This document shows positions 1-5,989 of a stretch of DNA of 7,140 bases, one piece after another. The stretch is from the NCBI GenBank assembly GCA_013042695.1, contig JABDPQ010000248.1:1-7140 (forward strand), given 5' to 3'. The DNA is from Desulfobacterales bacterium. Lineage in GTDB: Bacteria; Desulfobacterota; Desulfobulbia; Desulfobulbales; Desulfocapsaceae. The first letter of the stretch is position 1, and each line of letters opens with the position of its first letter. The position numbers were made by a program, and so were the translations under genes. Below the pieces are notes generated by a model, which ran no database searches, was not told the DNA's origin, and saw nothing but the letters and a program-made list of their open reading frames with translations.

Positions 1-44
1 ACGCTGTCGTTCCCCGTGACCAGGATAACAATTTATTATCAGTT

Positions 45-923
45 GTGAGAAGACAAGCCAAGGACAAGAAAGCAAGGACGAAGTCTCTACGTTTACGTAT
101 TTTCTTATTGATATTGGTTCTGTTTTCATTGTGTCTGCTCCTTTTTGTTTCGACATTGGGTGGACGATTCGGGGTTCTTCATCAATTGACCCTGGAAGTT
201 CTTGGGCCAGTTCAATCAGGGATGTCTAAAGCAGCATCCGGAGCCAGGAATATCTGGAGTGACTATATCGATCTTCTCAACGTTCGCGATGAAAATAGAC
301 GTCTTAAGGAAATGCTCAATGCATATGAAGAAAAGTTGTCTGTATATCGTGAAGCGTACACGACATATCTGCGCTTGGAGGAGGAACTAGATTTTCGAAA
401 AAATGCCGACTTTCCTCCCTTAACTGCTAGAATTATAGGCAAAGACCCCGCTTTCTGGTTTCATACCATCATCGTTGATCGAGGAGAAAATGATGGCGTT
501 GTTGAAGGAATGGTCGGTCTTACGTCACGTGGCATTGTCGGTCAAGTAATTCACGTCTCAAATAATTACAGCAAAGTTCTCCTGGCAATAGCACCGAGCA
601 GTGCAATAGATGTAATTGTCCAGAAAAACAGGGTAAGAGGCATCCTCAAAGGTGTTGGCGAAAACGGCTACGTCATGCATTATGTCTTGAAAAACGCTCA
701 GGTTGAGAGAGGCGATCAGATTGTTACCGCCGGTATCGGCGGTGTTTTCAGTTCCGGAATTCCCGTAGGAACCGTCTCTTCTGTCCATCGCAAAAAACGT
801 GGTATGTTTCTTGAAATAGAGGTAGAGCCATCTGTCGATTTTCTGCACCTTGAGTTTCTTCAACTCAACCTGTCTTTGCAGCAGTCGCTTGCCTCTGAGA
901 AAATTAGCCCGGATGGAAGCTGA
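45..923 (+). CDS. mreC: Rod shape-determining protein MreC
   Basis: MreC is a bitopic inner-membrane protein whose periplasmic part organises the elongasome, binding PBP2 and MreD and linking them to MreB. The 292 residues show a basic cytoplasmic N-terminus, one membrane segment at about 18-37, a charged coiled-coil stretch at about 70-118 and a beta-rich periplasmic domain at about 125-270. Typical MreC signatures are DRGENDGVVEGM near 145-156 and the VTAGIGGVFSSGIPVG stretch near 227-242. The length fits the family. The start is uncertain. GTG at 45 overlaps a TGA in another frame (GTGA, 45-48), as in coupled genes, but no good Shine-Dalgarno sequence precedes it, and the reading frame stays open to the left edge without another start codon. 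The true start could therefore lie outside the window. mreD follows after 6 bases, so the two are surely co-transcribed. Confidence 0.93.
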   Translation: MRRQAKDKKARTKSLRLRIFLLILVLFSLCLLLFVSTLGGRFGVLHQLTLEVLGPVQSGMSKAASGARNIWSDYIDLLNVRDENRRLKEMLNAYEEKLSVYREAYTTYLRLEEELDFRKNADFPPLTARIIGKDPAFWFHTIIVDRGENDGVVEGMVGLTSRGIVGQVIHVSNNYSKVLLAIAPSSAIDVIVQKNRVRGILKGVGENGYVMHYVLKNAQVERGDQIVTAGIGGVFSSGIPVGTVSSVHRKKRGMFLEIEVEPSVDFLHLEFLQLNLSLQQSLASEKISPDGS

Positions 924-929
924 GATCAG

Positions 930-1466
930 ATGAGTACATTCATCTTCCTCGTCATTGGTATGATCATGGTATCGTTTCAGACGACCATTTTACAGTTTTT
1001 TCCATCCTGGCTCGGGTCGCCCGATCTCATATTTGTGCTGGTGGCATTTATTGCCTACCGTTTTGATTGGCTGAGAGGAGGTTTTCTCGCCATCACTCTG
1101 GGCTGGATGATGGATGTGACCTCGGGAATCTATCTTGGTGCCTACCTTCTCGAGTATCTGCTGGTTTTTGTTGGGTTGCGGACAGTGACGGTTAACAGCC
1201 CATTACGGGAATCTGCTTATCAGGTTCCAATGGTTGGGCTCAGCTATTTTATCGCCCAGTTTCTTTTTTACTGCGTTCTATCAATGACAGTAGGCGACTC
1301 CTTGGCGCCGTGGTCTTGGAGTGAAATTCTCAGAAAAACAATTATACTAACAGTAGCCACCATTCCCTGTTTCCTTTTATTTAACAGCTTGTTCGAATAC
1401 CTGCAGGAAAGGAAAGCGGCAGCACGCGTTGCCCGCAGAAAAGGAAGCAATAGATTTAGGCAGTGA
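930..1466 (+). CDS. mreD: Rod shape-determining protein MreD
   Basis: MreD is a small polytopic inner-membrane protein that works with MreC and MreB in lateral wall synthesis. The 178-residue product is almost wholly hydrophobic, with about five or six membrane segments, starting at the very N-terminus. The family landmark is visible at about 29-73: a GSPDLIFVLVAF segment followed by GWMMDVTSGIYLGAY, where the polar Asp and Gly residues in the second segment are typical of MreD. The C-terminus is a basic cytoplasmic tail (about 160-178). The ATG lies 6 bases after the mreC stop, with a modest GGAAG at 915-919 as a likely ribosome binding site. The stop codon is separated from the mrdA ATG by a single base. 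Identification rests on hydropathy, motif and position between mreC and mrdA. Confidence 0.93.
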   Translation: MSTFIFLVIGMIMVSFQTTILQFFPSWLGSPDLIFVLVAFIAYRFDWLRGGFLAITLGWMMDVTSGIYLGAYLLEYLLVFVGLRTVTVNSPLRESAYQVPMVGLSYFIAQFLFYCVLSMTVGDSLAPWSWSEILRKTIILTVATIPCFLLFNSLFEYLQERKAAARVARRKGSNRFRQ

Positions 1467-1467
1467 A

Positions 1468-3378
1468 ATGGAAAAGAAAATATTCCTTGATGACATAGAA
1501 GAAATCGAAGAGCGTGATGATACTGCGTTGCTCATGCTTAAAAAGAGGGCGATCTTTGCGATAGTTTTAATTCTTTTTTTCTTTGTCGTAATTGTGGCCA
1601 GGCTTTGGGTTTTACAGATCAGCAGTGTTGAAGAGTACAAACATCTGGCAGATAATAATCGAGTCAGAATTCGATCGGTCCCGCCACCTCGTGGACATAT
1701 TCTCGACAGATATGGACGAGAGATCGTCACCAACCGACCATCTTTCAATGTGGTCATGATTCGCGAAGATTCGTTTGATATTGATGATGTTCTCAAAAGA
1801 CTCTCATCGGTACTGGACGAGGATTTAGAAAAATTATGGGAAAAGATTAGGGATGCCGCTGGTACGCCACTCTATTTACCTATCATATTGAAGGAGGATA
1901 TTGACTGGGAAACACTTGCCTACCTGGAAAATCACAAATACAAATTTTCGGGAATCCGCATTGAAGTGCAACCAGTGAGAACCTATCACTATGGTGATCT
2001 GGCCGCCAATGCTATTGGCTACATTGGCTCAATCAACAAGAAACAATTAGCCGAGGATCAGAGTGATGTTTATGAGGGTGGGGATCTTATTGGCAAGAGA
2101 GGATTAGAAAAATTACGAGAAACAGATCTGCGAGGTGAGAAAGGTAAAAGTTCTACAGAAGTGAATGCCCGCGGTTTTGAACAAAGGCAGTTAAAAAATA
2201 TAGATCCTCTTGCTGGCAGAGATATCCATCTAACCATCGATGCTGAGCTGCAGCAGGTTGCCGAGCAATTTATGTCGGTGAGTGATAAAGCTGGTGCGGT
2301 AATCGCGCTTGAGGTTAATACGGGTCGCTTGCTGGTAGCAGCAAGCTCCCCGACAATACACCTTGATGATTTTATTGGCGGCATTTCACAGAAGAACTGG
2401 GATGCCCTGCTGAACAATAACAAACATCCTCTGATCAACAAGGTTGCTCAGGCAGCCTATCCTCCAGGCTCAACCTATAAAGTCATAACTGCCATGGCTG
2501 GGTTGGCCTCCGGTGTAATTGATGAAAATACGGTCTTTTATTGCCCTGGCTACTACTATTTTGGCAGACGTGTGTACCGCTGCTGGAAGCATAGCGGACA
2601 CGGGGCAGTTGACATAAGGCGGGCAATTACCGAGTCATGTGATGTCTTCTTTTATCAGGTTGGCCAGCGAGCAGGTGTTGATAAGTTAGCAGAATATGCA
2701 AATAAATTTGGGCTTGGACTAAAGACTGGTGTGGAGATGGAGCATGAAAAATCAGGACTCACACCGACCCAGAAATGGAAACGAAAGCGCTATCAGGAGA
2801 AGTGGCATGAAGGTGAGACGCTCTCGGTGGCGATTGGTCAGGGGTTCAACCTGATGACGCCTCTGCAGATTTGCTTGATGACATCGGCAGTGGCAAACGG
2901 CGGAAAACTTTATAAACCGCAGTTGATTGAAGCTGTCAGCACTCCGGAAGGAGAAATCGTTGAGCGGTTTTCTCCGGAACTCATTGGTGAGCTGAGCAAG
3001 AGAGATAAATCATTTTTGCCCATCATCAAGGATGGACTTTTTGGTGTCGTTCATGGAAAACGGGGTACGGCTCGAAAGGTTAAGATCAAGGGGCTGACAA
3101 TCGCCGGTAAAACGGGAACAGCTCAGGTGGTGCGGATTGCCCAGTATAAGGGACTAAAGGAAAAAGACATACCCTATAAGTTCCGAGATCACGCCTGGTT
3201 TACCTGCTACGCGCCTGCCGAGAACCCTCAAATTGCTGTCACTGTGCTGGTGGAACACGGGCTGCATGGCGGTTCGGGGGCTGGACCAATTGCCCGGCTG
3301 GTTTTAAAGAAGTACTTTGAATCATATCTACAGGAACAGGCTCAGCGTGAAAATCTGCAGAAAAAGACTTCCGGCTGA
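1468..3378 (+). CDS. mrdA: Penicillin-binding protein 2 (peptidoglycan DD-transpeptidase)
   Basis: PBP2 is the class B penicillin-binding protein of the elongasome. It cross-links glycan strands made by RodA and is the target of mecillinam in E. coli. From ATG 1468 it has 636 residues, close to E. coli PBP2. It shows an acidic cytoplasmic tail, one membrane anchor at about 27-49, the pedestal-domain box PPPRGHILDRYGREIVTNRP at about 72-91, and the transpeptidase domain from about 285. The three catalytic boxes are present: S335-T-Y-K338 (nucleophile Ser335), S390-C-D (PBP2 commonly has Asp here) and K548-T-G-T. The stretch WKRKRYQEKWHEGETLSVAI before GQG is also PBP2-like. I chose ATG 1468 because AGG at 1458-1460 is well spaced and it starts one base after the mreD stop. 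An in-frame TTG at 1429 would add 13 residues but overlap mreD. rodA follows after 57 bases. Confidence 0.96.
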   Translation: MEKKIFLDDIEEIEERDDTALLMLKKRAIFAIVLILFFFVVIVARLWVLQISSVEEYKHLADNNRVRIRSVPPPRGHILDRYGREIVTNRPSFNVVMIREDSFDIDDVLKRLSSVLDEDLEKLWEKIRDAAGTPLYLPIILKEDIDWETLAYLENHKYKFSGIRIEVQPVRTYHYGDLAANAIGYIGSINKKQLAEDQSDVYEGGDLIGKRGLEKLRETDLRGEKGKSSTEVNARGFEQRQLKNIDPLAGRDIHLTIDAELQQVAEQFMSVSDKAGAVIALEVNTGRLLVAASSPTIHLDDFIGGISQKNWDALLNNNKHPLINKVAQAAYPPGSTYKVITAMAGLASGVIDENTVFYCPGYYYFGRRVYRCWKHSGHGAVDIRRAITESCDVFFYQVGQRAGVDKLAEYANKFGLGLKTGVEMEHEKSGLTPTQKWKRKRYQEKWHEGETLSVAIGQGFNLMTPLQICLMTSAVANGGKLYKPQLIEAVSTPEGEIVERFSPELIGELSKRDKSFLPIIKDGLFGVVHGKRGTARKVKIKGLTIAGKTGTAQVVRIAQYKGLKEKDIPYKFRDHAWFTCYAPAENPQIAVTVLVEHGLHGGSGAGPIARLVLKKYFESYLQEQAQRENLQKKTSG

Positions 3379-3410
3379 AAAGTAACTGACTTCATGTAAC
3401 CGCTCTAGAG

Positions 3411-3427
3411 ATAATTAATTTAATTAT
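3411..3427. repeat. A/T-only perfect inverted repeat before rodA
   Basis: The sequence ATAATTAATTTAATTAT has perfect 8-base arms (3411-3418 and 3420-3427) around a single T. It directly follows an 8-base palindrome, CTCTAGAG, at 3403-3410. It ends 8 bases before the rodA ATG, in the place where a Shine-Dalgarno sequence would be expected. As RNA the hairpin would be weak. As DNA it could be a protein site or simply an AT-rich, unstructured entry region for ribosomes. Function is unknown. Confidence 0.5.
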
Positions 3428-3435
3428 AAAATCAA

Positions 3436-4557
3436 ATGTTTCGAGTAGATAGAAGACTTTTTGCTCATTTTGACTGGTTGTTGCTGATCCTTCTTCTTTT
3501 GATCTGCGGGATGGCGCTGTTTAATCTTTATAGCGCTTCATATCCGCCAAAGCCCTGGGGCACTCCTCCTTATCTCAAACAAGGGTATTTTTTCCTCATG
3601 GGCTTTGCCGCAATTGTGATCATTTTGAGTTTTGACTATCAGGAACTCCATTTCTGGAATTACTTTTTTTATGGCATTGTCATCCTTTTACTTGTTGCTA
3701 TCTTGATTATCGGAAAAACCGTGGGTGGTGCACAGCGCTGGATGAATCTCGGATTTTTTAATCTTCAGCCTTCCGAACTGGCAAAATTGATGTTGGTCAT
3801 TACCCTGGCAAGTTACTACTCCCGTAAAGAGGTGACAGATGGCTATACGATCAGGCAACTTTTCGTACCAATCCTCCTGACCGCGATTCCATTCCTTCTG
3901 ATCATGATGCAGCCCGACCTTGGTACCGCCCTGATGCTGGGAATGATTTTTGTTTCCATGACTGTTTTCGTAAAACTTCGATTTTCGGTCTATCTCGTTC
4001 TTGGCGGAAGTGCTGTCGGTGCTGTAATTTTTGCTTGGGAGAAACTTCTCAAGCCTTATCAGAAACAGAGGGTGCAAACGTTTTTGAACCCGGAGAAAGA
4101 TCCTATGGGACATGGCTACCAGATCATGCAATCCAAAATTGCCATTGGCAGTGGGGGACGATTTGGTAAAGGATATCTTGAAGGAACGCAGGGACACCTG
4201 CATTTCTTACCAGAGAGGCATACCGATTTTGCCTTTTCCGTCTGGGGAGAGGAATGGGGTTTTTTCGGCAGTTTGTTTTTCATCGGTGTTTATTTTTTTA
4301 TGCTCTTTTGGGGACTCTACACCACTATGTTTGCTAGAGATCGATTCGGCATGCTGCTGTCGTTTGGGGTGGTCATGCTGATTTTTTGGCAGGCTGTTAT
4401 TAACCTTATGATGATTCTGGGTTTTCTGCCGGTTGTTGGAATTCCTCTGCCGCTGGTCTCTTACGGTGGCTCATCACTGCTGACGACATTACTTGCCTTT
4501 GGAATATTGCTCAATGTCCGCATGCGTCGTTTTCACAGCGGACGAAACACGGAATAG
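3436..4557 (+). CDS. rodA: Rod shape-determining protein RodA (SEDS peptidoglycan glycosyltransferase)
   Basis: RodA is the SEDS-family glycosyltransferase that polymerises lipid II in the inner membrane and pairs with PBP2. The 373 residues give about ten membrane segments, as in the family. Landmarks in order are GGAQRWMNLG at 97-106 (Trp102), QPSELAKL at 111-118, QPDLGTAL at 159-166, the loop region from KPYQKQRVQTFLNP at 206-219 through GSGGRFGKGYLEGTQ at 238-252, the catalytic-loop motif LPERHTDF with Asp264 (equivalent to the essential E. coli Asp262), and PLPLVSYGGSSLL at 337-349. The N-terminal segment matches RodA rather than FtsW, and the neighbours agree. No recognisable Shine-Dalgarno sequence lies before ATG 3436. 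The next in-frame ATG (3511) would cut into the first membrane segment, so 3436 is kept. Transcription presumably reads through from mrdA. Confidence 0.96.
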   Translation: MFRVDRRLFAHFDWLLLILLLLICGMALFNLYSASYPPKPWGTPPYLKQGYFFLMGFAAIVIILSFDYQELHFWNYFFYGIVILLLVAILIIGKTVGGAQRWMNLGFFNLQPSELAKLMLVITLASYYSRKEVTDGYTIRQLFVPILLTAIPFLLIMMQPDLGTALMLGMIFVSMTVFVKLRFSVYLVLGGSAVGAVIFAWEKLLKPYQKQRVQTFLNPEKDPMGHGYQIMQSKIAIGSGGRFGKGYLEGTQGHLHFLPERHTDFAFSVWGEEWGFFGSLFFIGVYFFMLFWGLYTTMFARDRFGMLLSFGVVMLIFWQAVINLMMILGFLPVVGIPLPLVSYGGSSLLTTLLAFGILLNVRMRRFHSGRNTE

Positions 4558-4599
4558 ATCTGGTATCTAGCTGCCTGGTAGAACCTTTTTGAGTACCAG
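4555..4599. terminator. Possible weak convergent termination region between rodA and hemH
   Basis: The two genes converge with only nine bases between stop codons. TAGAT (4555-4559) pairs with ATCTA (4565-4569), a 5-bp hairpin containing both stop codons. Inside the hemH 3' end, CTGGTA (4575-4580) pairs with TACCAG (4594-4599) around a 13-base loop that contains TTTTT. TCTGGTA at 4559-4565 could instead pair with TACCAGA at 4594-4600. None is followed by a proper U-tract, so this is at best a weak or bidirectional terminator. Confidence 0.25.
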
Positions 4600-5529
4600 A
4601 TCCCGCAATGCGGCAATAAAATTGGCATCGGTATTTAAAGACTCGGTTGCTTCAAGGCGGATACCGTGTTCAGCTGCCAGATCCCTGTATTGCATCCTGA
4701 TTTCGTAGAGTGTTTCGACGTGGTCTGAGACGAAGCTGACCGGGACCATCAAAATATTCCGGCACCCGGAATTGGCAAGATTTTTAATCATTTCCGGAGT
4801 TGAAGGTGAAAGCCATTCAACCGGACCACTTCTACTTTGATAGCAAAGTTTTCCGCTTTTGCCGGTATCATGTTCTATCTTGCTGATTGTCAGTTTCAAA
4901 TGATCAACGTAGGGATCTCCTTCTTCTATAAATGATATCGGCAGGCTATGGGCACTATAAACGATTTCTACTTCGCTATCACCAAATGCAGTAAGACCGC
5001 TTTTAATCTTTTGGGTGAGGCAGCTGATGTAGCCTGGGTGATCCGGCCATGAAGAAATTTCGAGAAGCTCAACCTGTCGGGAAAATGTCAGCAATCTGGC
5101 CTTGAGCTCGTTGAGGGAAGACCCGCTTGTCGCGCAGGAGTAGTGAGGGTAAAGGCTAAGCGCCACAATCCTTTCTACCTGCTGGTCGGCCAATGCTTGC
5201 AAAGCAGTTTCTGTTGTCGGGTGCCAATAGCGCATGGCTGTGGTTACGACAAAATCCCCATCATTTTTCAGCGCCTCCTGGAGTGCAAGCTGTTGTTTAT
5301 AGGTTATTTCTGCAATGGGAGATCCTCCACCAATTTTTTCATATAGTAACCTGCTTTTTGGCGCACGTTTTCTGGCAATTAACCAGGCAAGAGGCTTCTG
5401 CAGCAGCGCAGGGCCTAAGCGGATTATCTCGCGGTCGGAGAATATATTATAAAGAAATGGTCTGACATCTTCAAGGCGTGAAGGGCCGCCCATATTGAGG
5501 AGAACAACACCTATTTTAGCCGTGTGCAT
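4567..5529 (-). CDS. hemH: Ferrochelatase
   Basis: Ferrochelatase inserts ferrous iron into a porphyrin (protoporphyrin IX, or coproporphyrin in some bacteria) at the end of heme synthesis. It acts in the cytoplasm or at the inner face of the membrane. The 320 residues match the usual bacterial length. Family signatures are VVLLNMGGP at 8-16, the IGGGSPI stretch at 66-72, AMRYWHPTTE at 98-107, LYPHYSCATSGSS at 126-138, YSAHSLP at 191-197 with the catalytic-type His194, YQSRSGPVEWLSPST at 230-244, and VSFVSDHVETLYEI at 264-277 with Glu272 as the conserved acid. No truncation is seen. The start ATG (5529-5527) has a C-rich run just before it and no Shine-Dalgarno sequence. It sits within a short overlapping upstream frame described separately. 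The gene converges on rodA and is transcribed alone from the divergent intergenic region. Confidence 0.95.
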   Translation of the reverse strand: MHTAKIGVVLLNMGGPSRLEDVRPFLYNIFSDREIIRLGPALLQKPLAWLIARKRAPKSRLLYEKIGGGSPIAEITYKQQLALQEALKNDGDFVVTTAMRYWHPTTETALQALADQQVERIVALSLYPHYSCATSGSSLNELKARLLTFSRQVELLEISSWPDHPGYISCLTQKIKSGLTAFGDSEVEIVYSAHSLPISFIEEGDPYVDHLKLTISKIEHDTGKSGKLCYQSRSGPVEWLSPSTPEMIKNLANSGCRNILMVPVSFVSDHVETLYEIRMQYRDLAAEHGIRLEATESLNTDANFIAALRDLVLKKVLPGS

Positions 5530-5557
5530 GGGGGACGTAAGAAGAAAGTTTTCTCAT
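5516..5557 (-). CDS. Possible 13-codon upstream ORF overlapping the hemH start
   Basis: On the minus strand ATG at 5557-5555 opens a 13-residue frame (MRKLSSYVPHAHG) that stops at TAA 5518-5516, 9 bases inside hemH and out of its frame. AGGTGG at 5565-5560 precedes it closely, whereas hemH itself has no such site. It could couple translation into hemH or be chance. The short length gives no independent coding evidence. Confidence 0.25.
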   Translation of the reverse strand: MRKLSSYVPHAHG

Positions 5558-5636
5558 ATCCACCTATTCTTACCACATCAAAACAGAAGAGAGAAGCACA
5601 GAGTGACATCAAGGTGATAGGGTGGTAAAAAGATTG

Positions 5637-5647
5637 CAGGTAACCTG
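5637..5647. repeat. Small palindrome CAGGTAACCTG upstream of hemH
   Basis: A perfect inverted repeat, CAGGT-A-ACCTG, lies about 110 bases upstream of the hemH ATG and just before the plus-strand sigma-70-like promoter at 5666-5693. It could be half of an operator or chance. I do not recognise it as a known regulator site. Confidence 0.25.
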
Positions 5648-5665
5648 AAAATTTACCAGTTGCTC

Positions 5666-5693
5666 TTGATTCTGCGCGTAGGTGAAATATAAT
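5666..5693 (+). promoter_or_regulatory. Sigma-70-like promoter reading toward the hibernation gene
   Basis: TTGATT (5666-5671) and a perfect TATAAT (5688-5693) are separated by 16 bases, close to the housekeeping consensus. Transcription would begin near 5700, about 290 bases before the ATG at 5990. It would therefore give either a long leader for that gene or a separate small RNA. The call rests on sequence match only, and AT-rich spacers produce such matches by chance. Confidence 0.5.
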
Positions 5694-5725
5694 ATTCAGT
5701 AGAGGGAAGTAAAAAGATGTTACCC

Positions 5726-5781
5726 GCATCAAAGCAGTAAAAAACGTTAATTACTGATGCCAAAAGTATTACTCAATACTT
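5726..5781 (+). other. Two hairpins downstream of the sigma-70-like promoter
   Basis: CAGTAA (5735-5740) pairs with TTACTG (5751-5756). Outer GCAT (5726-5729) can pair with ATGC (5757-5760), leaving a bulge on the left arm. A second perfect hairpin follows at once: AAGTATT (5764-5770), loop ACTC, AATACTT (5775-5781). Neither is followed by a U-tract, so they are not terminators. They may shape a leader or small RNA. Confidence 0.35.
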
Positions 5782-5793
5782 CAACCATTCACC

Positions 5794-5830
5794 AAAAAAT
5801 AACTTGTATAGATCTTTGTTGTTGTTTTTT
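5794..5830 (+). terminator. Possible weak A/U hairpin terminator
   Basis: AAAAAATAAC (5794-5803) can pair with GTTGTTTTTT (5821-5830) over ten positions with one G-U, and the right arm ends in six Ts. The stem is nearly all A-U, so it is weak by intrinsic-terminator standards. If it works, it would end a short transcript begun near 5700, giving a roughly 130-base RNA ahead of the sigma-54-like promoter. Confidence 0.25.
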
Positions 5831-5843
5831 CAATCGCCAATTC

Positions 5844-5860
5844 TTGGCGGGTATTTGGCA
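5844..5860 (+). promoter_or_regulatory. Sigma-54-type -24/-12 promoter for the HPF/cold-shock gene
   Basis: TTGGCGGGTATTTGGCA matches the RpoN pattern TTGGCAC-N5-TTGCA at most of the strongly conserved positions and has the exact GG-N10-GC spacing (GG 5846-5847, GC 5858-5859). Transcription would start near 5871, leaving a leader of about 120 bases. It reads toward the gene at 5990. An upstream activator site, which RpoN promoters need, is not identified, though 300 bases of non-coding DNA are available for one. Confidence 0.5.
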
Positions 5861-5863
5861 TAT

Positions 5864-5901
5864 TACCATTTTAAAATCATCTCGTGTCATGCAAAATGGT
5901 A
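5864..5901. repeat. 9-bp inverted repeat overlapping the predicted transcription start
   Basis: TACCATTTT (5864-5872) and AAAATGGTA (5893-5901) are perfect inverted copies 20 bases apart, beginning 4 bases after the -12 element. They could form a hairpin at the 5' end of the transcript or be two half-sites for a regulator. The left arm also overlaps the 10-base palindrome ATTTTAAAAT (5869-5878). Confidence 0.45.
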
Positions 5902-5913
5902 TGTGCTGATCTT

Positions 5914-5989
5914 CCCTTAAGAGGGTGCCTATCGGGCACAAGTCTTGAGCAGCGTGCAGCGTTGCTGGAACAATTGATGGAGGAATTCT
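5914..5989 (+). promoter_or_regulatory. Structured leader and strong ribosome binding site of the HPF/cold-shock gene
   Basis: Three compact hairpins lie in a row. CCCT-TAAG-AGGG is at 5914-5925. GTGCC-TATCG-GGCAC is at 5925-5939 and shares one G with the first. AGCAGCG-TGCAG-CGTTGCT is at 5948-5966, with 7 pairs including one G-U. They end 12 bases before GGAGGA (5979-5984), which sits 5 bases from the ATG at 5990. The ribosome binding site is certain; a regulatory role for the hairpins is inferred. Confidence 0.5.

Noticed and set aside
1..48. C-terminal end of mreB at the left edge.
   Set aside because: Two frames end here (TGA at 17-19 and at 46-48), and mreB is the expected neighbour, but 5 to 15 residues are too few to recognise.
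1429..1467. TTG start for mrdA at 1429, adding 13 residues.
   Set aside because: It overlaps mreD by 38 bases. ATG 1468 has a well-placed AGG and gives the expected cytoplasmic tail.
5511..5732. 73-codon minus-strand frame upstream of hemH.
   Set aside because: It is in a different frame, has no family resemblance, runs through the promoter region and overlaps hemH.
5888..5910. Short upstream frame ATG-CAA-AAT-GGT-ATG-TGC-TGA in the leader at 5990.
   Set aside because: It has no ribosome binding site and is only six codons, which chance easily explains.
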